Positions 48,705 through 57,744 of a stretch of 64,000 bases of DNA are shown piece after piece. The notes beneath the pieces are model-generated. The model ran no database searches, had not been told where the DNA came from, and saw only the letters and a program-made list of their open reading frames with translations. The stretch's first letter is position 1, and every line of letters begins with the position of its first letter. Origin of the DNA: an uncultured Acidimicrobiales bacterium (lineage in GTDB: Bacteria > Actinomycetota > Acidimicrobiia > Acidimicrobiales > SHLQ01); the NCBI GenBank assembly GCA_938038815.1, contig CALHTF010000099.1, forward strand, positions 24,657-88,656. Direction: 5' to 3'. A program made the translations under genes and the position numbers.

Positions 48705-50319
48705 ACTCGGGGATAGTGGTTGCGGGCGGCAGGGTGGTCGGCGGAGTGGTGTCGAGGACCCGACGAGGCACGTACAAGATGTTGATCTCGGGGTTATCGA
48801 GACCGAGCTCTGACTCGAGGTCGGCGAACAGCTGATCGATGTCGGGAGGCCGGTCGCCGGTGAGCTCGACCGTGACGCCGTTGTCGACCAACGACAACGC
48901 CACGACGGTGATCGGGTTGTTGGTACTGGTGGTCGTGGCTGCCCAGGCGTTGGCTCGTTGACGCAGCCGGTCGGTGAGCAACTGTTCGGTCGTGGGCTCT
49001 GGCTCTTCTTGCACCACGAGTAGTTCGGTGCGGGCCCACTGCAAATTGACGGCCGGACCAATACCGGTTGCGGCGACGATCTGGTCGCGCAGCGCTATGT
49101 TGCTCGGCGGCTGAATCGGCCCGGCGACCACACCGGTCACGTTCTCATAGGTGATGTCGAGGTTGTCGAGCGAGAAACTCGACGCCTCGCCGGTGGTCTG
49201 AAGCCACTGATCGATCACGGTCTCGACTTCGCCCTGGAACGATTCGAGTTCTTGGGCCGCCAGCTCGGCGTCGGAGGGGATCGACGGCGGCGGCGCGTTT
49301 TCGGCCGCTTCAACGGTTTGGGTCGATCGAACGTTAACGATTACTCCCTCGCCGAGAATCGGGATCAGGCGGGGCCGCAGGTTCTCGGTGAAGTCGGCCT
49401 GGTCGGTGCCTTCCAAGAAAATGTCGATGGTGCGGTCGTCACGGTCGATGCGATCGATCTCCAGATTGCGTTCGCCGATCCAGGCCTGGACCTCTTCACG
49501 AACGTCGGTATTTTCTCTGGCGGTCTCGACCGCAGCCAGGGTGGTCCGGCCGAGCGGGATGGCGATCAGCACGGTGGCGACCGCCGCGGCGACGAGCCCG
49601 GCGATAACCCAGGGACTCATGGTTGCGAGGCGACGTTGGGGGACCAACCCGGTAATGACGAACACGATGGTCCCGGCGAAAACGATGGCGCACAGGTTGG
49701 CGAAGTACAGCGTGAACGCGCCCCGGGCAAGGAGGTAGTCGCCGGACTCGAGCAAATAGCCCACCGCGCAGAGCGGCGGAACCAACGCCACCGCAACCGC
49801 TACGCCAGGCAGCGAACTCGACATGTCGGAGCGAACGGTGGCGTACGCACCTGCCGCGCCGGCGGCCAACCCGACCACCAAGTCGCGCACGTCGGGGCGG
49901 GTACGGGCAAGAACCTCGTTCGGCAAGCTGTCGTTGCCGGGCAGCAGCTTGGCCACCAGATACGAAAGCAGGATGACGCCGGCGGTAGCCAGGATGACGG
50001 TCAGGGCCGTGCGGGCCGCTTGTTTGCCAAGCGCCATCGATGCGCTGGCGGCCACGCCGAGCACCGGGGCCATCAGCGGGGCGATCAACATGGCGCCGAT
50101 CACCAACGCTGGCGAGTCGGCATCGAGACCCATGATGGCGACCAGGGCCGACAGGGTGATCATCACCGCGAACTGCTGGATCCACCCTTGCTCGGGCAGC
50201 ACGTGCAGCGAGGTAAGGATGCGGCGGCGGTCTTCAGGAGTGACCTTGGGGATGTGGAAACTTCCGGCGGGGAGGATTCGGCCCGATGCCTTCGGGTCGG
50301 GGGAGGGGGTCGTGCTCAC
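48703..50319 (-). CDS. DUF389 multi-TM membrane protein
   Basis: 538 residues from a GTG (an earlier in-frame start would run through tRNA-Gly). About six TM segments lie at residues 50-280 with family motifs (ALVIGAMLIAPLMAPVLG, SSLPGVAVAVALVPPLCAVG). A large C-terminal extracytoplasmic region and a Thr/Pro-rich tail follow. DUF389 (TIGR00341) proteins are poorly characterised membrane proteins. It faces the desaturase gene and ends in the repeat copy 2. Confidence 0.82.
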   Translation of the reverse strand: MSTTPSPDPKASGRILPAGSFHIPKVTPEDRRRILTSLHVLPEQGWIQQFAVMITLSALVAIMGLDADSPALVIGAMLIAPLMAPVLGVAASASMALGKQAARTALTVILATAGVILLSYLVAKLLPGNDSLPNEVLARTRPDVRDLVVGLAAGAAGAYATVRSDMSSSLPGVAVAVALVPPLCAVGYLLESGDYLLARGAFTLYFANLCAIVFAGTIVFVITGLVPQRRLATMSPWVIAGLVAAAVATVLIAIPLGRTTLAAVETARENTDVREEVQAWIGERNLEIDRIDRDDRTIDIFLEGTDQADFTENLRPRLIPILGEGVIVNVRSTQTVEAAENAPPPSIPSDAELAAQELESFQGEVETVIDQWLQTTGEASSFSLDNLDITYENVTGVVAGPIQPPSNIALRDQIVAATGIGPAVNLQWARTELLVVQEEPEPTTEQLLTDRLRQRANAWAATTTSTNNPITVVALSLVDNGVTVELTGDRPPDIDQLFADLESELGLDNPEINILYVPRRVLDTTPPTTLPPATTIPE

Positions 50320-50343
50320 CGGCCTAGCTTGGCACGAAAACGT

Positions 50344-50381
50344 CCGACGCCCGGGCCGCAAAGCTGCGATCCGGGCGTCGG
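50344..50381 (-). terminator. Terminator of tRNA-Gly
   Basis: CCGACGCCCGG (50344-50354) pairs perfectly with CCGGGCGTCGG (50371-50381); the 16-nt loop contains a further CGCA/TGCG stem. Read on the minus strand it lies 10 bp after tRNA-Gly and is followed by ACGTTTTCG. It stands just before the DUF389 start. Confidence 0.7.
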
Positions 50382-50391
50382 CACTATCGAG

Positions 50392-50462
50392 AGCGGGTGG
50401 GGGTAATCGAAACCCCATCATCAGATTGGAAATCTGAGGTTCTACCGTTGAACTACACCCGC
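50392..50462 (-). tRNA. tRNA-Gly (anticodon TCC)
   Basis: A 71-nt cloverleaf: acceptor GCGGGTG/CACCCGC, anticodon loop TTTCCAA giving TCC (reads GGA), T-arm GGGGTTTCGATTACCCC. CCA is not encoded. TACTAT at 50483-50488 on the minus strand is a possible -10 element. Confidence 0.93.
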
Positions 50463-50523
50463 AGGGTTGTAACTCTTCAGGCATAGTAGCGAGATTCTCC
50501 GCAATGACTACACCGCGGGCCCA

Positions 50524-50560
50524 AAGTAAGAACGCGGGGTCTGACCCCGCGTTCTTACTT
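50524..50560. repeat. Perfect 18-bp inverted repeat upstream of tig
   Basis: Two 18-bp arms are exact reverse complements separated by one base (T at 50542). The core GGGGTC-T-GACCCC resembles palindromes of REP/RAYT-type elements known in other bacteria. It lies 51 bp before the tig start, in the gap after tRNA-Gly. It could be a mobile palindrome or an mRNA hairpin near the tig 5' end. Confidence 0.75.
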
Positions 50561-50611
50561 ATTCGCCTGCCCGGCTAGTAGGTGAGGCGCCGTTGGTAGC
50601 AAAGTTGCAGA

Positions 50612-51970
50612 GTGAAATCCTCTGTAACCGAACTCGAAGACAACAAGGTCAAGCTCAACGTCGAAATCGACGCTGCAGATTTTGAACCGCACGTGGACGA
50701 AGCGTTTAAGCGCCTCGCCAAAGAGGTCCGCTTGCCGGGCTTCCGTCCGGGTAAGGCACCCCGCAAGCTGCTCGAGGCCCGCCTCGGTGTCGGCTACGCC
50801 CGAGAGGATGCGCTGCGCGAAGCGCTGCCCGATTACTACGCCGATGCCATCGCCGAGCACGAGGTCGACGCGATTGCGCCACCCGAGATCGACATCACCG
50901 GCGGACAAGAAGAAGGCAACATCACCTTCGACGCCGTTGTCGAGGTTCGCCCCCAGATCACCGTGGCTGGCTACAACAGCCTGCGGGTCGAGGTGCCGAA
51001 CCCCGCGCTGTCCGACGAAGAGATCCAGGATCAAATCGACCGGGTGCGTATGCCCCACGCCGAGCTGTCCGAAGTCGACCGGGCCGCAGCCGACGACGAC
51101 CACGTCGTTATGGATATCACCTCCAAGCTGGGCGAAGAAGAACTGCCCGGCCTCACCACCACCGACTACGACTACGTGGTCGGCTCGAACGCCGTCGGCA
51201 TCGACGCAATCGACGAAAACCTTCGGGGCGCCAAGGCCGGCGACACCAAAGAGTTCACCGCCGAACACCCCGACCCCGACGAAGAGAACGAGATCTCGTT
51301 CGTGATCGAAGTCAAGACGGTCAAGGAGTCGGTCCTCCCCGAATTCACCGACGAGTTTGTTTCCGAGAACACCGACTTCGCCACCGTCGAAGACTTCCGC
51401 GCCGACCTTGACGTGCAGATGGGCAACGTCAAGCGCGAACAGGTCGGTATGGCCGTCAACGACAAAACCGCCGAAGCGCTCGCTCAGCTCGTCGAGATCG
51501 AGGTCCCCGAGGCGCTTGTGCAGACCGAAATGCAGAACCGCATCCAGGACCTGTCGATGCGCTTGCAGGGTCAAGGCCTCAGCCTCGAGCAGTACCTCGG
51601 CTTCAGCGGCATGAGTCCCGAAGACTTCACCGAACAGATCCGCGAGGGGGCCGAACAGGCTGCCAAGTGCGATCTGGCCCTGCGGGCCATCGTCGAAGCA
51701 GAGAAGATTGAAGCCACCGACGCCGACCTTGACGAGGAGTTTGAACGCCTTGCAGTGGCTTTCGGACAAGATTCCTCACTAATTCGTGGCCAGCTTGAGT
51801 CGGCTGGGCAACTGAAGGCGGTACGCTCAGACTTGGAGATCCGCAAGGCGCTCGACACTTTGGCCGAAACGGTTGAAATCGTCGACGAAGATGGCAACCC
51901 CATCGACCGAGCGGATCTCGAACTCATCGAGGTCGAGGAATCGGCTGATGAGGTGTCAGAAGAGGAATAA
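50612..51970 (+). CDS. tig: Trigger factor (ribosome-associated prolyl isomerase)
   Basis: 452 residues from a GTG. The N-terminal ribosome-binding domain has the signature [19 protein letters not shown] (GFRxGxxP). A central FKBP-like domain covers about residues 160-245, and a helical C-terminal chaperone domain ends in an acidic tail. It folds nascent chains on the ribosome. It is first in the classical tig-clpP-clpX arrangement. No strong ribosome binding site precedes the GTG, so the start is the least certain point. Confidence 0.95.
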   Translation: MKSSVTELEDNKVKLNVEIDAADFEPHVDEAFKRLAKEVRLPGFRPGKAPRKLLEARLGVGYAREDALREALPDYYADAIAEHEVDAIAPPEIDITGGQEEGNITFDAVVEVRPQITVAGYNSLRVEVPNPALSDEEIQDQIDRVRMPHAELSEVDRAAADDDHVVMDITSKLGEEELPGLTTTDYDYVVGSNAVGIDAIDENLRGAKAGDTKEFTAEHPDPDEENEISFVIEVKTVKESVLPEFTDEFVSENTDFATVEDFRADLDVQMGNVKREQVGMAVNDKTAEALAQLVEIEVPEALVQTEMQNRIQDLSMRLQGQGLSLEQYLGFSGMSPEDFTEQIREGAEQAAKCDLALRAIVEAEKIEATDADLDEEFERLAVAFGQDSSLIRGQLESAGQLKAVRSDLEIRKALDTLAETVEIVDEDGNPIDRADLELIEVEESADEVSEEE

Positions 51971-51992
51971 ACCAACACCGGGAGTAAACCGA

Positions 51993-52679
51993 GTGAGTGA
52001 AAACCAGAGGCTAGGCGGCGACGATCTTGTGCAAGGACTTGCCGGGTTGTCGGTGCAGAACTACCTCGTGCCTACTGTCGTCGAACAAACCAACCGCGGC
52101 GAGCGGGCGTTCGACCTGTACTCCCGTCTTCTCAAAGAGAACATCATCTTTCTCGGCACGCCGGTCGACGACACCGTCGCCAACCTGATCTGTGCCCAGC
52201 TGTTGCATCTTGAGTCGGAGAACCCCGATAAAGACATCAACATCTACATCAACTCACCCGGTGGCGACATCAATGCGCTGTTCGCCATCTACGACACGAT
52301 GAGCTACATCAAGCCCGAGATCGTCACGATCTGTTTCGGCCAGGCCGCTTCGGCCGCCGCCGTGCTCCTCGCCGCCGGAACCCCGGGCAAGCGCCTTGCG
52401 CTGCCCAATGCTCGCATCCTTATCCACCAGCCCTATGCCGGAGCGCAAGGTCAGGTGTCCGATATCGAGATCGCGGCGAAAGAGATCGACCGCCTCAAGG
52501 TGTCGCTCGAGAACGTGCTGGCTCACCACACCGGCCAGACCGCCGAGAAGATCCGCAAGGACACCGATCGTGACTTTGTGATGACGGCGGCAGAAGCCAA
52601 GGAATACGGCATCATCGACGAAGTCATCGATGTACGAAATGCGGTAGATAACAGCGGCGCTATCAAGGCTGTGGACTAA
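51993..52679 (+). CDS. clpP: ATP-dependent Clp protease proteolytic subunit
   Basis: 228 residues from a GTG with GGGAG eight bases upstream. Catalytic Ser120 ([11 protein letters not shown]), His145 ([10 protein letters not shown]) and a downstream Asp in the DTDRDF motif form the serine-protease triad. It assembles into a 14-mer that degrades proteins unfolded by ClpX, whose gene lies 108 bp downstream. The N-terminal 20 residues before [11 protein letters not shown] are probably removed. Only one clpP is in this window. Confidence 0.96.
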   Translation: MSENQRLGGDDLVQGLAGLSVQNYLVPTVVEQTNRGERAFDLYSRLLKENIIFLGTPVDDTVANLICAQLLHLESENPDKDINIYINSPGGDINALFAIYDTMSYIKPEIVTICFGQAASAAAVLLAAGTPGKRLALPNARILIHQPYAGAQGQVSDIEIAAKEIDRLKVSLENVLAHHTGQTAEKIRKDTDRDFVMTAAEAKEYGIIDEVIDVRNAVDNSGAIKAVD

Positions 52680-52721
52680 CACGCCGAAGAAGTCTTCGTG
52701 CAGACGATTACCCGTGCTCCG

Positions 52722-52749
52722 TTGCAATCCAAGCAAGCAGCGCTAAATC
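52722..52749 (+). promoter_or_regulatory. Possible clpX promoter
   Basis: TTGCAA (52722-52727) and TAAATC (52744-52749) are separated by 16 bp and lie 39 bp before the clpX GTG, in a gap longer than expected for a tight operon. A sigma-70-like promoter is plausible, which would allow clpX expression independent of clpP. Judged by eye only. Confidence 0.3.
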
Positions 52750-52787
52750 TGTGCGAACCTAGAGGGGATATGAGGGAGATCTAGCAA

Positions 52788-54059
52788 GTGGCAAAGTTTG
52801 GAGAAGGTGGAGAGCTACTCAAATGCTCGTTCTGCGGGAAATCGCAGAAACAAGTAAAGAAGCTCATCGCTGGTCCGGGTGTCTACATCTGCGACGAATG
52901 CATCGACCTCTGTAACGAGATCATTGAAGAAGAGCTCGCCGAGTCGACCGACCTTGGTTTTGGCGAACTTCCCAAGCCCAAAGAGATCTTTGAATTTCTG
53001 GGCGAGTACATCATTGGCCAGGACGCGGCGAAGAAGATCCTCTCGGTTGCGGTGTACAACCACTACAAGCGGGTACAAAGCGGCGGCCTAGGCGAAACCG
53101 ATGTCGAACTCGCCAAGTCGAACATCTTGTTGCTCGGCCCGACCGGTTGCGGCAAGACCCTCCTTGCCCAGACCCTCGCCAGGATCCTCAACGTGCCGTT
53201 CGCCATCGCCGATGCCACGGCGCTGACCGAAGCTGGTTACGTGGGCGAAGACGTCGAGAACATCTTGCTCAAGCTGATCCAAGCTGCTGACTACGACGTC
53301 AACAAAGCCGAGACCGGCATTATCTACATCGACGAGATCGACAAGATTGCTCGCAAGAGCGAGAACCCCTCGATCACCCGCGACGTTTCGGGCGAAGGTG
53401 TGCAACAGGCGCTGCTGAAGATTCTTGAGGGCACCCAAGCTTCGGTTCCGCCCCAAGGTGGCCGCAAGCACCCCCATCAAGAGTTCATCCAGATCGACAC
53501 CACCAACGTGTTGTTCATCGTCGGTGGTGCCTTTGCGGGCATCGACCAGATCATCGAAGGTCGCGTCGGAAACCGGGGCGTTGGCTTCGGTGCCGATATT
53601 CGTCGACCGAGCGAAAAGAATCTCGGCGAACTGTATGCCCAGGTGCTGCCCGAAGATCTCACCAAGTTTGGTCTGATCCCCGAGTTCATCGGCCGTCTTC
53701 CGGTTATCGGTGCGGTCTCGAGTCTCGAACAAGACGCCCTCATCCGGATCCTCACCGAGCCTCGCAACGCATTGGTCAAGCAGTACCAGCGGTTCTTCGA
53801 ACTCGAAGATGTCGAGCTTGAGTTCGACACCGAGGCCTTGGAGGCCATCGCCGATCTGGCCCTCGAACGAGGCACCGGTGCTCGTGGCCTTCGAGCAATT
53901 CTCGAAGAAACCCTTGTCAACGTCATGTACGAACTGCCGAGCCGCGACGACATCGTCAAGTGCGTCATCACCAAAGAGGTTGTGCTGAGCGATGCCGAGC
54001 CCACGCTCAAGCTTGGCAGCCCCGGAACCGACGAACGCCCCCGCCGGGCCGCGTCGTAG
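52788..54059 (+). CDS. clpX: Clp protease ATP-binding subunit ClpX
   Basis: 423 residues from a GTG with GGGAGA upstream. The N-terminal zinc-binding domain has Cys13, Cys16, Cys35 and Cys38 (KCSFCGK...ICDEC). The AAA+ module has Walker A GPTGCGKT, Walker [12 protein letters not shown], sensor and arginine-finger regions ([19 protein letters not shown]) and the RKHPHQEF segment. It unfolds substrates and feeds them to ClpP. Complete and typical. Confidence 0.97.
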   Translation: MAKFGEGGELLKCSFCGKSQKQVKKLIAGPGVYICDECIDLCNEIIEEELAESTDLGFGELPKPKEIFEFLGEYIIGQDAAKKILSVAVYNHYKRVQSGGLGETDVELAKSNILLLGPTGCGKTLLAQTLARILNVPFAIADATALTEAGYVGEDVENILLKLIQAADYDVNKAETGIIYIDEIDKIARKSENPSITRDVSGEGVQQALLKILEGTQASVPPQGGRKHPHQEFIQIDTTNVLFIVGGAFAGIDQIIEGRVGNRGVGFGADIRRPSEKNLGELYAQVLPEDLTKFGLIPEFIGRLPVIGAVSSLEQDALIRILTEPRNALVKQYQRFFELEDVELEFDTEALEAIADLALERGTGARGLRAILEETLVNVMYELPSRDDIVKCVITKEVVLSDAEPTLKLGSPGTDERPRRAAS

Positions 54060-54103
54060 TCCCATCTCGTCACTGACGAAGTATTAAAACCAGACTGGGT
54101 AAG

Positions 54104-55426
54104 ATGGATTTACGTGACACCCAGGCTTGGTTGAATAGCCACATCAACTTTGAAGCCCGCGCTACGGAGCGTGCCGATGTAAGCGCTGGCAAGACCGACG
54201 GGTTGTCGCTCGACTCGATTCAAGGACTGGTCGAGGTGTTGGGGAACCCACACCTCGCCTACCCGGTGATTCATGTGACCGGGACGAACGGCAAGGGTTC
54301 GACGGTGCAGATGATCACCGAAATCCTCGTGGCGATGGGTCTGCACGTTGGTTCGTTCACCAGCCCGCACGTGCTCCAAATGAACGAGCGTTACCGCACC
54401 AACGGGGTCGAGATCACCGACAACGAGTTGGCCGAAACCTTCACCGATCTGCGGATGTTCGTCGAGGCAAATCCCGATCTCGATCCCTCGTACTTCGAAC
54501 TGCTTACCGCCGCGGCGTTTCAGTGGTTTGCGACGATCGCCGTCGATGTAGCCGTCGTCGAGGTTGGCTTGCTCGGCCGGTACGACGCTACCAACGTCGT
54601 GCAAAGCCAGGTTGCGGTGGTGACAAATATCGGCACCGACCACACCAACCGCGAGGGCAACTACCGTGCCCGGATCGCCAAGGAGAAGGCGGGCATCATC
54701 AAACCCACCTCCACCCTTGTGCTGGGCGAACCCGACCCAGAGCTCTACGGCATCTTCGCCGAAGAAGCCCCCGCCGATCTCAAGTGGGTGCGCCGAGACT
54801 TCGCCGCGACCAACCCTAGGATGGCCGTCGGCGGGTCGATGTTCGACTTCTTTGCCCGCGGCAAGTACGACGATGTCTTTGTGAACCTGCCGGGCCAACA
54901 CCAAGGCGCCAATGCCGCGGTAGCTATCGCAGCGGTCGAGGAGTTCTTTCAGCGCGAGATCCCCGACGACGTCGTGGAGGAAGCACTCGGCAAGGTCTGG
55001 TTGCCCGGGCGCTTTGAAGTGGTAAGCGCCGACCCACTGATCGTGCTCGACGCCGCCCATAGCCCCGAAGCCGCGGCCGCCGTAACCCAAACCCTTCGGG
55101 ACCACCTCGGGTCGTCGGGCACTCGGGTGTTGGTGGTCGGCATGCTCGCCGGCCGCGACCCGCTCGACGTGCTCACCGCTCTCGAAGTCGGGGCGGGCGA
55201 CTTCATCATCGCCACGGCACCGGAGTCCGAACGGGCGATGGATGTGGCCGAGATCGTTGCGGCCGCTAACTCGCTCGGGGCCACGGTCGAGACCGCCACG
55301 CCGGTGTCCGAAGCGCTCGACCGAGCCCTCTCGACCGTCGACGGTGAAGAACCAATCTTGGTTTGTGGTTCGTTCTATGTGGTGGGCGAAGCTCGCAGCG
55401 CGGCACAGGAACTTCTGGCCGAGTAA
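54104..55426 (+). CDS. folC: Folylpolyglutamate/dihydrofolate synthase
   Basis: 440 residues of the Mur-ligase-like FolC family: P-loop VTGTNGKGSTVQM, SFTSPHVLQMNER, YFELLTAAAF, EVGLLGRYDATN, NIGTDHTNREG and LPGRFEVV with VLDAAHSPEA in the C-terminal domain. It adds glutamates to folate and may make dihydrofolate from dihydropteroate. The ATG follows a weak ribosome binding site, 44 bp after clpX. The gap shows no terminator. Confidence 0.94.
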   Translation: MDLRDTQAWLNSHINFEARATERADVSAGKTDGLSLDSIQGLVEVLGNPHLAYPVIHVTGTNGKGSTVQMITEILVAMGLHVGSFTSPHVLQMNERYRTNGVEITDNELAETFTDLRMFVEANPDLDPSYFELLTAAAFQWFATIAVDVAVVEVGLLGRYDATNVVQSQVAVVTNIGTDHTNREGNYRARIAKEKAGIIKPTSTLVLGEPDPELYGIFAEEAPADLKWVRRDFAATNPRMAVGGSMFDFFARGKYDDVFVNLPGQHQGANAAVAIAAVEEFFQREIPDDVVEEALGKVWLPGRFEVVSADPLIVLDAAHSPEAAAAVTQTLRDHLGSSGTRVLVVGMLAGRDPLDVLTALEVGAGDFIIATAPESERAMDVAEIVAAANSLGATVETATPVSEALDRALSTVDGEEPILVCGSFYVVGEARSAAQELLAE

Positions 55427-55444
55427 CCAAGGCGGTCGACCGAA

Positions 55445-55482
55445 ATAGGTCACGAGAGCCCAAAACGGGTCGTTCGACCTAT
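55445..55482. promoter_or_regulatory. Compound hairpin between folC and the pilin-fusion gene
   Basis: ATAGGTC/GACCTAT (7 bp), ACGA/TCGT (4 bp) and CCC/GGG (3 bp) stack in register around an AAAAC loop, with small bulges. There is no T-run after it, so it could be a folC terminator of the Rho-dependent kind or a structured 5' leader of the pilin-fusion mRNA, which starts 35 bp later. Not recognised as a known riboswitch. Confidence 0.45.
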
Positions 55483-55516
55483 GTGGTGAACCGGCGTTTG
55501 CGTCGAAGGTCCATTG

Positions 55517-57064
55517 ATGGCTTCTTTCAGCGCATTTTTCCGGTCCCTGGTACAACGAACCGCGGCCCAAGCGCGCGAGCGGGGCGCATCGGCCCCCGAA
55601 TATGCCCTGATTTTGACGATCATGGTCGCTAGCACCCTGGTGGTGCTCGGGCAGCTCGAAGAGAACACCGAAGAAGAAGTGGTCAACACCGCGAGCCAGA
55701 TTGGCGCCTTGCCGACGATCATTGGCTTTGTTCCAGTGGAGACCACCACCCCTCGCCCGACCATCGCCCCGACGCAGCCCCCCACGTCGTCGACCTCTTC
55801 AACCTCCACGTCGAGCACGTCCTCGACCTCGTCGGTGGCACCCAGTGCAGGCACCATCAAGGTGACCGCCAAGGGAAGCTCGGGCGGCGAGAGCATGAAG
55901 GTTCTCGTCGACGGTCAGGTCATTGGCGTTGTTCCACCGTCGCAGATCGAACAGAACTTTGCCGTCTACACGTTTAACCACTCGTCGGCGCTGACGATCG
56001 ACCGAGTCGAGATCGCCTTCGACAACAACGGAACGTTCAATGGGATCGACAGCAACCTCATCGTGCAACAGGTCGATCTCGACGGTGTCGTCCACGGCAC
56101 TATTGGCAACCCGGCCTTGATGACCACCGGTGCGTGGAACGGCCAATACTGCACCAACAACGAGTACTACTCGGCCACTGACACGATCGCTTGTAACGGG
56201 TCGTTCCGTTGGGTCGAGCGCACCCCGGACCTCGACTGCAACTGGCACGAGTTCACCCGAACCGGTGGCTTCATCATGAACCGCGATGGTAACGACAACA
56301 ACACCCGCCACATCGGTGTGCCGAACGGCGGCCAACAAGACGGCTACGCCGAGTGTCTGTTCGAGGTCACCACGCCAGGTATCTACCGCCTGCTCGGAAA
56401 CATCAGCGCCCCTTCCGGCTTGGACAACTCGTTCTTCGTGTCGATTGACTCCGGACCCTCTTGGCTCTGGGACACGCCGCAGTCCACCCCGTTTATCAAT
56501 GACAACGTGAACGACCGGAACAACCAAGACCCAGTCCTGGTGAACTTGGCGGCGGGTCAGTACAACGTGCGAGTTGCCCTGCGCGAGGACGGAACCAAGC
56601 TCCGCAGCATGACCTTGGTCTATGACTCGCCGCCGCCACCACCAGAGAAACTGGTTTGCAACGCACCCGACTTCGCCTTGGCCGGCAACATGATCCTCGG
56701 TGCTACCGGCACGACGCAGTACATCTATACGCCGAACGGAACCGGTACGAGCTATAACGCTCCGACCAACGACACCGGTACCTGTACTTTCACGGTGTCC
56801 GAGGCAGGCACCTACCGCCTCGAAGGCCTGGTGAGCGCACCAAATGGAAGCGACGACTCGTTCTGGGTCCTCTGGAAGGGCAACACGATTCAATGGCGGA
56901 CCGGCAACCTGTCGAGCGGAGCCTTCTTCAACGACTGGGTTGGCCAGTACGGCGGAATGGACCCGTTCGAGGTCAACCTGGCCGAGGGCGACCACACCGT
57001 GGTGGTCACCCGGCGTGAAGACGGCACCCACCTGTCGAAGCTGACGTTGGTCAAAGTCAACTAA
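55517..57064 (+). CDS. Type IVb pilin N-terminus fused to carbohydrate-binding modules
   Basis: 515 residues. The start has the Flp/class-III pilin signature: basic residues, a prepilin-type cleavage site Gly23-Ala24, Glu at +5 (ASAPEYALIL) and a hydrophobic helix (30-46). A Ser/Thr/Pro-rich linker (about 72-110) leads to a beta-sandwich like CBM36/CBM60 xylan-binding modules (KVTAKGSSGGESMKVLVDGQ, FDNNGTFNGIDSNL with likely calcium ligands) and two further beta domains with paired Cys and the repeated pattern YRLxGxxSAPxGxDxSFxV. It is probably a pilus-associated adhesin that binds polysaccharide. ATG 55517 follows GAAGGT. The fusion is unusual for a pilin. Confidence 0.78.
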   Translation: MASFSAFFRSLVQRTAAQARERGASAPEYALILTIMVASTLVVLGQLEENTEEEVVNTASQIGALPTIIGFVPVETTTPRPTIAPTQPPTSSTSSTSTSSTSSTSSVAPSAGTIKVTAKGSSGGESMKVLVDGQVIGVVPPSQIEQNFAVYTFNHSSALTIDRVEIAFDNNGTFNGIDSNLIVQQVDLDGVVHGTIGNPALMTTGAWNGQYCTNNEYYSATDTIACNGSFRWVERTPDLDCNWHEFTRTGGFIMNRDGNDNNTRHIGVPNGGQQDGYAECLFEVTTPGIYRLLGNISAPSGLDNSFFVSIDSGPSWLWDTPQSTPFINDNVNDRNNQDPVLVNLAAGQYNVRVALREDGTKLRSMTLVYDSPPPPPEKLVCNAPDFALAGNMILGATGTTQYIYTPNGTGTSYNAPTNDTGTCTFTVSEAGTYRLEGLVSAPNGSDDSFWVLWKGNTIQWRTGNLSSGAFFNDWVGQYGGMDPFEVNLAEGDHTVVVTRREDGTHLSKLTLVKVN

Positions 57065-57111
57065 GGACTTCGCGCCAGTTCGGGGTCAATGTCGGGTATC
57101 CTCATCGACCT

Positions 57112-57528
57112 ATGAGTAGTCGTACCCTTATTCTCTGCAAGCCCGATGCCGTCGAACGTGGCCTGGTGGGCGAAATCATTTCTCGTATCGAACGCAAAGG
57201 CCTCACCATTGCGGCGATGGACCTGCGGGTGCTCGCGAGCGAGACCCTCGACCAGCACTACGAAGAGCATGTCGAGAAGGGGTTCTACCCCGACCTCAAG
57301 GCGTTTATGAGCCGTGGTCCGGTTGTGGCCATGGTCGTAGAAGGCCCGACCGACGAAACCTTTGCCGTTATGCGCACCATGATGGGTACCACCAACCCAG
57401 CCGATGCGGCGCCGGGAACGGTTCGAGGCGACTTCGGCATCGAGATGACCGAGAACCTGATCCACGGCTCGGACAGCAACGAGTCTGCAGCTCGAGAAAT
57501 CGGAATCTTTTTCCCCGGTTTGACATGA
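57112..57528 (+). CDS. ndk: Nucleoside diphosphate kinase
   Basis: 138 residues with catalytic His118 (ENLIHGSDS), the start RTLILCKPDAVERGLVG and the FFPGL end typical of the family. It transfers phosphate from ATP to other nucleoside diphosphates. Single gene between the pilin fusion and mreB. All residues of the active site are conserved as far as I can see. Confidence 0.96.
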   Translation: MSSRTLILCKPDAVERGLVGEIISRIERKGLTIAAMDLRVLASETLDQHYEEHVEKGFYPDLKAFMSRGPVVAMVVEGPTDETFAVMRTMMGTTNPADAAPGTVRGDFGIEMTENLIHGSDSNESAAREIGIFFPGLT

Positions 57529-57626
57529 GCTGAAAGCGTACAGAGTGGACTCTGCGCGCCGTGTTGCTAATGTTGCTAGTGTGAAAATGCTCTGACCTGG
57601 GCAAATGTAGGTTTTGGGCGAACTCT

Positions 57627-57656
57627 TTGCCGTTGTGTTACAGCGCTATCTAGTAT
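57627..57656 (+). promoter_or_regulatory. Possible promoter of the mreBCD-mrdA-rodA operon
   Basis: TTGCCG (57627-57632) and TAGTAT (57651-57656) with an 18-bp spacer, about 90 bp before mreB. The 5-gene cluster that follows has only short gaps or overlaps, so a single main promoter here is reasonable. The assignment is by eye. Confidence 0.35.
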
Positions 57657-57744
57657 CTCCTCCGGAGTAGGGGCCCCATTGGGGATTCCCTCCACTACGT
57701 TCGGGTATGGCGAAACCCGCGAGGAATTCGAGGCACGCGTACAC

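Noticed and set aside
50320..50484. Extended N-terminus of the DUF389 protein
   Set aside because: The extension runs through tRNA-Gly and its terminator; the GTG at 50319 avoids both.
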